Assembly: GCA_014860175.1 (NCBI GenBank)
Contig: JACZKF010000481.1
Span: 1 to 7,935 of the forward strand
Reading direction: 5' to 3'
Origin: Desulfuromonadales bacterium
Lineage (GTDB): Bacteria; Desulfobacterota; Desulfuromonadia; Desulfuromonadales; JACZKF01
Length of the DNA stretch: 7,935 nt
Under the pieces are notes generated by a model. The model did not search any database, was not told the DNA's origin, and saw nothing but the letters and a program-made list of their open reading frames with translations. The position numbers and the translations under genes were made by a program. Shown one piece after another: positions 1 to 5,173 of this stretch (its first letter is position 1; each line of letters opens with the position of its first letter).

Positions 1-954
1 CGGTAACGCCCCATCGACGGAAGCATCCAAGGATGACTCCGGCTCCGGATCCACTACCTCCTCGGCCGCCTCGGTATCTTCGGCCTCTTCGATCTTTTCG
101 GCCGAGGAGTCGCCAACCCCATCTCCTGGAACCGCCAGGGCTGGAATCTCGAGAGTCTGCTGCACCTTTCGCTCCAGGCCGGCAATATTCAACGTCTCCG
201 CCAGCGCCAACTGGTAGGCCTCTTCGGACAAAGCGCCGGTTTGCCGCATCAGACGCAGGATATGGTCGGTGCGTTTCTCGGTCCGGCGCAGGTTGCGATA
301 AGGGTTATAGGCGATTCGCGGCCCTGGCAGCATGGCGGCGAGAAAAGCGCTTTCCCGCGCCGTCAGCTCGGCAGGGGGCTTGCCGAAGTAGAAGCGGGCG
401 CCATGGCCGACACCATGCACCAGGGGGCCGAGTTCAACGAGGTTGAGGTAGAGTTCGAGGATCCGTTCTTTGCTCAGCTCCTGCTCCAGGGCGCGGGTGA
501 TGGCCAGTTCGCGAAACTTGCGGACGAAGCTCTTTTCCCGGCTCAGGAAGAGGTTCTTGGCCAACTGCTGGGTAATGGTGGAGGCGCCGCGGGCCAGACG
601 CTGATGTTCCCAGTTGTAGCGGATCGCCTCTTTCAGCGCCGGCACATCGACCCCCTGGTGCTGGTAAAAATTGCCGTCCTCGGCCACCACCACCGCCTGT
701 TTGAGCGACCGGGGAAGCCTCCCCACCGGGGTCCAGTAGCGGTTTTTCGGCCCGACGGCAAACGGGTGCGTCTTCCCCTGCCAGTCGCGGACCTGGATGG
801 TGACCGTGGTGCTGCGCTCCCGCAACGGCTTCACCGAGGGGAGAGTGGCGAAAAAAATGATCGCCGCCACGGCGGCCGCGGCCGCCAGGATCCCGAGGCT
901 GAACAGCAGCAAAACGAGGCGACTTCGGGGGCGGGTGGTTTTTTTTCTCGGCAT
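1..954 (-). CDS. Membrane-anchored peptidoglycan glycosyltransferase (GT51 transglycosylase), 3' end cut by the window edge
   Basis: This enzyme polymerises lipid II into glycan strands at the outer face of the inner membrane. Read on the minus strand from ATG 954-952, 318 codons stay open to the window edge. Residues 1-12 are basic, and 13-36 form one hydrophobic signal-anchor. The GT51 motifs follow in order: EDGNFYQHQGVD (92-103, catalytic Glu92 by family analogy), RGASTITQQLAKN (122-134), RKFRE (145-149, second conserved Glu149), LSKERILELYLN (160-171), and YFGK (189-192) followed by LAAMLPGPR (205-213). From about residue 277 the chain becomes acidic and low in complexity (many E, D, A, S), with no transpeptidase motif in view. 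A Shine-Dalgarno AAGGG (plus-strand 960-964) lies 5 nt before the start. MtgA-type monofunctional enzymes are usually about 240 aa, so this one has an extended C-terminus. A bifunctional PBP cannot be excluded because the end is missing, but the acidic tail directly after the GT51 domain argues for a monofunctional enzyme. It is divergent from the next gene. Confidence 0.9.
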   Translation of the reverse strand, partial: MPRKKTTRPRSRLVLLLFSLGILAAAAAVAAIIFFATLPSVKPLRERSTTVTIQVRDWQGKTHPFAVGPKNRYWTPVGRLPRSLKQAVVVAEDGNFYQHQGVDVPALKEAIRYNWEHQRLARGASTITQQLAKNLFLSREKSFVRKFRELAITRALEQELSKERILELYLNLVELGPLVHGVGHGARFYFGKPPAELTARESAFLAAMLPGPRIAYNPYRNLRRTEKRTDHILRLMRQTGALSEEAYQLALAETLNIAGLERKVQQTLEIPALAVPGDGVGDSSAEKIEEAEDTEAAEEVVDPEPESSLDASVDGALP

Positions 955-1000
955 ACTGTCCCTTAACGCTCCTGGAAATGGGGCGGCCTGTCAGCGGCGC

Positions 1001-1030
1001 ATTCTACCATCGCCCCGTCGCCACCGGCAA
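1001..1030 (-). promoter_or_regulatory. Candidate sigma-70-like promoter for the transglycosylase gene
   Basis: On the minus strand there is TTGCCG (plus-strand 1025-1030), an 18-nt spacer, and TAGAAT (1001-1006), which matches the -10 consensus at five of six bases. The -10 is preceded by TGG, giving an extended TGn -10. Transcription would start near 994 and leave a leader of about 40 nt before the ATG at 954. It was judged by eye only and is not supported by other data. Confidence 0.4.
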
Positions 1031-1056
1031 GGGGGGCTGGACGGGTGGATTAACTG

Positions 1057-1086
1057 TTGCCACATAGGGCGCAGGAGTGTTATTTT
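1057..1086 (+). promoter_or_regulatory. Candidate sigma-70-like promoter for the binding protein-chemoreceptor unit
   Basis: TTGCCA (1057-1062, five of six bases of the -35 consensus) is followed by an 18-nt spacer and TATTTT (1081-1086, four of six). The -10 lies at the edge of an eight-T run (1083-1090), the most AT-rich spot in the intergenic region. The predicted transcript would start near 1093 and give a leader of about 28 nt. It does not overlap the divergent minus-strand promoter candidate. I saw no obvious Pho box (paired CTGTCAT repeats), so phosphate control by PhoB is not supported. Confidence 0.35.
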
Positions 1087-1120
1087 TTTTCACACACTTC
1101 CGTCCTCCCGCAAGGCAGAC

Positions 1121-1915
1121 ATGCGACTTGTCCCTCTGCTCGTAACCAGCCTGGCGTCTTTGCTCCTGGCCTCCTGGGCGCCGGCCTCCGACGAGGTCAT
1201 CACCTACGCCGGTGCCACGACCCTGCAGCGCGACTTCATGCCCCCGGCCGCCCAGCTCTTTTTGCGCCAGACCGGCATCCCAGTTCGGCTGACCGGGGGG
1301 AACAGCGATCCGGGACTGGCCGCCGTGCAGACCGGGGCGGTAAAGCTGGCTGGCTCCGGCAGATACCTGCGGCCGGAAGAAAAAAGGGGGGGGCTGGTCG
1401 AGACCTTGATCGGCTGGGACGCCATCGTCATTGGCGTGCACCGGAGCAACCCGGTGAACAATCTCTCCCTGCGTCAACTGCAGGAAATCTTCTCCGGGCG
1501 CCTCGTCAACTGGCGCCAGGTCGGGGGGGAGGACCAGCCGATTCTGGTCATCACCTCCCCCAAAGGGTCGGGAATGCGGCAGGCGGTGCAGCATAACCTG
1601 GGACTCGACAGCTTCACCCCTCAGGAGATCACCGCCGCCCTGGTTGCCGATGGTGACCGGCAGGTGGCAGCATTGCCGCTGGCCATCTGCGCTCTCAGCC
1701 AAAGCATGGCCGACAGCGAGGAGGTTAAGATCATCCAGGTCGACGGTCTTTTCCCGACCAGAGAGACGGTTGCCGCCCAGAGCTACCCCCTGATCAAACC
1801 GTTGCTGCTGGTGACCCGGGGAAAGCCGGCCGGGGCCGTCGCCCGGTTCATCACCATGGCCCTCAGCGACCAGGGACAGGACATCATGGCTCAGAAATTT
1901 TACCCCTTGCGCTGA
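1121..1915 (+). CDS. PstS-like periplasmic substrate-binding protein
   Basis: A 264-aa exported solute-binding protein of the PstS-like (PBP-like) fold. Residues 1-22 look like a Sec signal peptide with likely cleavage after Ala-Pro-Ala (20-22). The open frame extends upstream, but the ATG at 1121 was chosen because it starts the signal peptide and has AAGG (1112-1115) 5 nt upstream. Family-like segments are YAGATTLQ (29-36), the AGSGRYLRPEE segment (77-87), WDAIVIGVHRSNPVNNLSL (99-117), the LQEIFSGRLVNW stretch (120-131), KGSGMRQAV (148-156) and the C-terminal YPLIKPLLLVTRGKPAGAV (222-240). Two phosphate-binding positions differ from classical PstS: the Asp of the usual S-D-x-P-L segment is Gly80, and the Thr of S-G-T is Met152. 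The ligand may therefore not be phosphate. No pstC, pstA or pstB follows. The next gene, 22 bp downstream, is a chemoreceptor, which suggests a sensory role. An A6-G8 run (1380-1393) lies inside the gene, but the frame stays intact. The fold is well supported; the ligand is unknown. Confidence 0.85.
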   Translation: MRLVPLLVTSLASLLLASWAPASDEVITYAGATTLQRDFMPPAAQLFLRQTGIPVRLTGGNSDPGLAAVQTGAVKLAGSGRYLRPEEKRGGLVETLIGWDAIVIGVHRSNPVNNLSLRQLQEIFSGRLVNWRQVGGEDQPILVITSPKGSGMRQAVQHNLGLDSFTPQEITAALVADGDRQVAALPLAICALSQSMADSEEVKIIQVDGLFPTRETVAAQSYPLIKPLLLVTRGKPAGAVARFITMALSDQGQDIMAQKFYPLR

Positions 1916-1937
1916 TCCCCCGACCCCGGAGAATGGC

Positions 1938-4325
1938 ATGCTCTCTTTTCTGAATTTGCGCTGGAAGATCCTCCTCGCCTTGATCGGGCTGTCGATCCTC
2001 CCCTTGATCGCCTCTTTGCTCATCGTCTATCGCCTCTCCGAGCGGCAACTGGAAGCCGATCTCGACTTGCGTCTGACCTCGGTGGCTACCCTGGTCGAGC
2101 GCAGCACCACCTCGGCTCAGCGGGAAAAAGCTAACTACATCCAGCTGCTGGCCGCCAACAAGGAGATTGGGAGCGCTCTGCGCTACGCCGCCCTGCTCGG
2201 CCCGACCCGGCAACTGGCGGAGCAGTTCGCCCAGGCGCACCGGCTGTTCAATTTCGACCTGGTGGTCGTCCTCGACCCCGAGGGAGAGCCGATCATGCAT
2301 CTCCCCGAGGATACCCCGAGGCCGAGAACCAGCGGGGCCGAGCACCCGGCCATCCAGGCCAGCCTGGTCGGCGTCCCGTTCGAGATGCTCGAGCTCTTCG
2401 ATGAGCACCTCTCCATCGTCGCCACCTCCCCGGTCCTCTTCGAGGGGGAGCTCGTCGGTCATCTGGTCGGGGTCACCTTCATCGACCGCCACTTCCTTAC
2501 GGAAACTTTCGGCGGGCACCTCGAGGCGCTGAGCGGGGCTGAACTCGCCTTCTTCAATCGTCAGGGGGTGATTTCGGCGACCGGCGACGGTTTGGCCAAT
2601 CTGTCGATGACGGCGGTCCTCGACGGTCGCCTGCGCCAGACCACCATCGCCGGCACCCCCTATGCCCTGTTCCAGAAACGACTTACCGTGGCGGAGCACG
2701 GGATGCTGCTCGCCCTCGACCGCTCGGGGGTCGTCGATGCGCGCCGGCAGTTCGGCCAGATCCTGCTGCTGCTGCTGGCCACCGTGGCCACCGTGGCGGT
2801 GCTGGTCGGCCTGGCCATCTCCCGCAGCATCGTTCTTCCCCTGGCCCGCATTGGTGCCAACCTGCAGGAGATCGCCGATGGCGAGGGGGATCTGACCCAG
2901 GAGCTGCCGGTGCGCCAGCAGGACGAGATCGGCGCCCTGGCCAGCGGCTTCAACCGCTTTCTTGGCCGGATGCGCGAGACGGTGCGCAACATCCGCACCG
3001 TCTCCCTCGACCTGACCGGCGCCAGCGAACGGATCCGCAGCACCTCGCGGGAGGTGAACCAGGGGGCGGTGCGCCAGTCCCAGTCGCTGGAAGAGTCCCA
3101 CCAGGCGCTGCAGGGGATCGAGGAGTCGGTTGCCGGCATCGCCGAAAGCACCGGCGCCCTCCTTGATTCGACCGAAAGCAGCTCTTCGGCCACGCTGGAG
3201 CTCGGCGCCACCATCGAGGAGATCGCCTCCCAGATGGAGAAGCTCTTCGGCATTGTCGACGAGGTGACCAGCTCGATTACCGAGATGTCGGTGACCAGCC
3301 AGCAGATCTCTGACAATATCGAGACCCTCTCCTCCTCCACCGAAACCACCGCTTCGTCGATCATCGAAATGGATGCCTCGACCAAGGAGATCGAGGAGAA
3401 TGCCGAGCGCACCTCCCGCCTCTCCGAAGAGGCGGCCCAGGACGCCCTCAAGGGGAAGGAAGCCGTGGAGGAGACGATCAGCGGCATTGTCGCCATTCGC
3501 GAATCGGTCGATCAGGCGAGCCAGGTGATCCAGGAGCTCGGCAACCAATCCAAGTCCATCGGCCGGATCCTGACCGTCATCGATGAGGTGGCCGACCAGA
3601 CCAGCCTGCTCGCCCTCAACGCGGCCATTATTGCCGCCCAGGCGGGGGAACAGGGGAAAGGGTTCGCCGTCGTCGCCGACGAGATCCGCCAACTGGCCAC
3701 GCGAACCGCCGTCTCCACCCGGGAGATCACCACCATCATCGCCTCGCTGCAAAACGGGACCCAGGAAGCGGTGGCCGCCATGACGGCCGGCAGCGAGCGG
3801 GTGCACCAAGAGGTGGCCCGTTCCCGCACGGCCGGCGCCGCCCTGGAGAAGATCCGCTCCAGTACCGTCAAATCGACCGAGCAGGTGCGCAGCATTGTCC
3901 GCGCGACCCAGGAGCAGTCGAAGGGGAGCCGGCAGATCACCACCGCGATTCACCAGATCACCACCATGCTCGGCCAGATCGCCGCCGCCGTGCGCCAGCA
4001 GACCACCGGCGCCACCCAACTGGCCAAAGCGGCCGAAGTGATGCGCGACATCGCCGCCCAGGGGAAAGTCAGCACCGGCGAGCAGGCCAACGGCAGCCGC
4101 CAGATCAACCTCAGCATGGACCAGATCCGGACCATGATCGAGCGCATCGACGAGGCGACCCGCGCCCTGAGCCAGCGCAGCCGGGAAGTGGTGCTGGCGG
4201 TGGCCGAGATCCGCCGGGTCGCGGAGGCGAACGCCTCGCGCACCGCCGAACTCGACCAGGTGGTGGAACTCATCTCCGGTCGCACCGACAGCCTGCAGAG
4301 CGAGGTTGGTGCCTACAAGGCATGA
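1938..4325 (+). CDS. Methyl-accepting chemotaxis protein (transmembrane chemoreceptor)
   Basis: A 795-aa inner-membrane receptor that would control CheA through CheW. The order is TM1 (about 11-31), a periplasmic sensor region of about 240 residues (32-273), TM2 (about 275-295), a HAMP linker (about 296-350) and a long cytoplasmic coiled-coil hairpin (about 351-790). The sensor region has LVVVLDPEGEPI (108-119) and ELVGHLVGVTFIDRHFL (171-187), which suggest a Cache/PAS-like fold, not assigned further. The hairpin tip is VADQTSLLALNAAIIAAQAG (551-570), followed by EQGKGFAVVADEIRQLA. The enteric tip reads IEAARAGE where this one reads IIAAQAGE. Candidate adaptation sites include Gln687-Gln688 in AAVRQQTTGA. 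Each arm holds three motif copies 28 residues apart (see separate entries). The C-terminus lacks the NWETF-type CheR tether. GGAGA (1928-1932) lies 5 nt before ATG 1938; the ATG at 1933 is out of frame. The gene is probably co-transcribed with the binding protein upstream and overlaps the hydrolase gene downstream by 4 bp. Confidence 0.95.
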   Translation: MLSFLNLRWKILLALIGLSILPLIASLLIVYRLSERQLEADLDLRLTSVATLVERSTTSAQREKANYIQLLAANKEIGSALRYAALLGPTRQLAEQFAQAHRLFNFDLVVVLDPEGEPIMHLPEDTPRPRTSGAEHPAIQASLVGVPFEMLELFDEHLSIVATSPVLFEGELVGHLVGVTFIDRHFLTETFGGHLEALSGAELAFFNRQGVISATGDGLANLSMTAVLDGRLRQTTIAGTPYALFQKRLTVAEHGMLLALDRSGVVDARRQFGQILLLLLATVATVAVLVGLAISRSIVLPLARIGANLQEIADGEGDLTQELPVRQQDEIGALASGFNRFLGRMRETVRNIRTVSLDLTGASERIRSTSREVNQGAVRQSQSLEESHQALQGIEESVAGIAESTGALLDSTESSSSATLELGATIEEIASQMEKLFGIVDEVTSSITEMSVTSQQISDNIETLSSSTETTASSIIEMDASTKEIEENAERTSRLSEEAAQDALKGKEAVEETISGIVAIRESVDQASQVIQELGNQSKSIGRILTVIDEVADQTSLLALNAAIIAAQAGEQGKGFAVVADEIRQLATRTAVSTREITTIIASLQNGTQEAVAAMTAGSERVHQEVARSRTAGAALEKIRSSTVKSTEQVRSIVRATQEQSKGSRQITTAIHQITTMLGQIAAAVRQQTTGATQLAKAAEVMRDIAAQGKVSTGEQANGSRQINLSMDQIRTMIERIDEATRALSQRSREVVLAVAEIRRVAEANASRTAELDQVVELISGRTDSLQSEVGAYKA
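3186..3437 (+). other. Three 28-residue repeats in the descending arm of the chemoreceptor
   Basis: Protein-level repeat, receptor residues 417-500. SATLELGATIEEI (417-429), SSITEMSVTSQQI (445-457) and SSIIEMDASTKEI (473-485) align without gaps at exactly 28-residue steps, which is four heptads. The shared pattern is S-[AS]-x-x-E-[LM]-x-[AV]-[ST]-x-x-[EQ]-I. The copies are not near-identical at DNA level, so this is an old repeat or a structural constraint and not a recent duplication. Confidence 0.6.
3912..4163 (+). other. Three 28-residue repeats in the ascending arm of the chemoreceptor
   Basis: Protein-level repeat, receptor residues 659-742. EQSKGSRQI (659-667), QQTTGATQL (687-695) and EQANGSRQI (715-723) are spaced exactly 28 residues apart. 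Copies one and three are the closest, sharing 12 of 23 residues over 659-681 and 715-737. The [EQ]-Q-x-x-G-[SA] core resembles known adaptation (methylation) sites. These copies mirror the three in the other arm about residue 568. Confidence 0.6.
4322..4325 (+). promoter_or_regulatory. ATGA stop-start overlap, chemoreceptor to hydrolase
   Basis: The ATG of the hydrolase (4322-4324) overlaps the TGA of the chemoreceptor (4323-4325). The only AAGG nearby (4317-4320) ends 1 nt before the ATG, too close for a normal ribosome binding site, and GAGG at 4302-4305 is 16 nt away. Start-up of the hydrolase therefore probably depends on ribosomes finishing the chemoreceptor (translational coupling). The overlap is seen directly; the coupling is inferred. 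Confidence 0.7.
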
Positions 4326-5116
4326 GGCAGGAGCTGCAGGTCACCATCCTTGGCTCCGGCACCAGCACCGGCGTTCCCCAGGCGGGATGCCGATGCCCTG
4401 TCTGCACCTCGGACTTGCCGCGAAACGCCCGCACCCGCTGCAGCATCCTGGTGAGCTTCGCCGGCCGCAACCTGCTGATCGACACCGCCACCGACCTGCG
4501 CCAGCAGGTGCTGCGCGAGAAGATCAGCCGGATCGATGCCGTTCTTTATACCCACACCCACGCCGACCACCTCCATGGAATCGATGACCTGCGCCCCTTC
4601 AACCTGGTCGCCCGGGGGGCGATTCCGGTTTTCGGTTCGCGCGAATCGATCCAGGTAATCCGCCGGGTTTTCGCCTATATCTTTGACGAAGCGCCGGATC
4701 CCGGCTACCGACCGAACCTGACGACCTTTCCCGTGGTCGGCCCGTTTTCTCTTTTCGGTCTGCCGGTGCTGCCGATCCCGCTGCGGCACGGCCGCGGCCA
4801 CTCCCTCGGCTATCGCCTTGGGCCGCTCGCCTATCTCACCGACTGCAGCGCCATTCCGCCAGAGTCGGAACCCCTGCTGCAGGGGCTGGAGCTGCTGATC
4901 ATCGATGGGCTGCGCTTCACCCCGCACGCCACTCATTTCAATATCCCCCAGGCGCTGGCCGCCGCCGCCCGCCTCGCCCCGCGGCGGACCCTGCTCACCC
5001 ACCTGAGCCATGAGGTCGATCATGACCGGCACTCGGCCGACCTCCCCCCCGGCATCGAATTTGCTTACGATGGTCAGCAACTGTCGCTTTCAGCCGAGAA
5101 GCTGCTTGAAAGTTGA
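4322..5116 (+). CDS. PhnP-like metallo-beta-lactamase-fold hydrolase
   Basis: A 264-aa cytoplasmic protein with no signal peptide or membrane segment. The N-terminus has the GSGTSTGVP strand-loop (11-19) followed by GCRCPVC (22-28); in PhnP, three such cysteines help bind a structural zinc. The metal-site motif THTHADHLHGIDDLRPFN (77-94) supplies His78, His80, Asp82 and His83. Further likely ligands are His156 in PLRHGRGH, Asp174 in YLTDCS and His227 in LTHLSHEVDHD (225-235). All core ligands for a two-metal site appear present, so it should be active. PhnP itself is a cyclic phosphodiesterase of phosphonate catabolism, but no phn gene is near, and many relatives are of unknown substrate, so phosphodiesterase activity is only the likely class. 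It ends in FAYDGQQLSLS (247-257), a usual family ending. The 4-bp overlap with the chemoreceptor gene implies co-expression. The fold is certain; the substrate is not known. Confidence 0.88.
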   Translation: MRQELQVTILGSGTSTGVPQAGCRCPVCTSDLPRNARTRCSILVSFAGRNLLIDTATDLRQQVLREKISRIDAVLYTHTHADHLHGIDDLRPFNLVARGAIPVFGSRESIQVIRRVFAYIFDEAPDPGYRPNLTTFPVVGPFSLFGLPVLPIPLRHGRGHSLGYRLGPLAYLTDCSAIPPESEPLLQGLELLIIDGLRFTPHATHFNIPQALAAAARLAPRRTLLTHLSHEVDHDRHSADLPPGIEFAYDGQQLSLSAEKLLES

Positions 5117-5135
5117 AATCTTTTCCCTTTAATAT
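5106..5135 (+). promoter_or_regulatory. Candidate promoter for the 622-aa unknown gene
   Basis: TTGAAA (5106-5111), an 18-nt spacer and TAATAT (5130-5135) form a plausible sigma-70-like promoter. A second TTGAAA copy sits at 5113-5118, and an alternative -10, TATAAG, at 5133-5138. Transcription would begin near 5142, about 30 nt before the ATG at 5174. The -35 lies inside the last codons of the hydrolase. I saw no terminator hairpin between the two genes, so read-through from upstream is also likely. Confidence 0.4.
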
Positions 5136-5173
5136 AAGCAGTCCTTTTCTTGACCTTTTCCCAAGGCGCTGAC

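Noticed and set aside
241..966. 241-codon plus-strand open frame opposite the transglycosylase
   Set aside because: The minus strand encodes clear GT51 motifs over the same bases, so this is a shadow.
980..1016. Inverted GGGGCG/CGCCCC flanking the minus-strand -10
   Set aside because: Six-base arms with a 25-nt gap in GC-rich DNA are expected by chance.
1083..1090. Eight-T run as a possible intrinsic terminator
   Set aside because: No GC-rich hairpin precedes it, and no gene ends nearby on that strand.
797..1120. Upstream extension of the binding-protein open frame
   Set aside because: It overlaps the divergent transglycosylase gene and would bury the signal peptide. The ATG at 1121 fits better.
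1004..2023. 339-codon minus-strand open frame opposite the binding-protein gene
   Set aside because: It is antisense to a gene with a signal peptide and family motifs, and is low in complexity.
2763..2777. Five CTG codons in a row
   Set aside because: They encode leucines of the second membrane segment of the chemoreceptor. This is ordinary codon bias in a hydrophobic stretch.
1884..4019. 711-codon open frame on the minus strand across the chemoreceptor gene
   Set aside because: It is antisense to a clear chemoreceptor. Its translation is glycine-, aspartate- and leucine-rich with no domain, as expected for the complement of GC-rich coding DNA.
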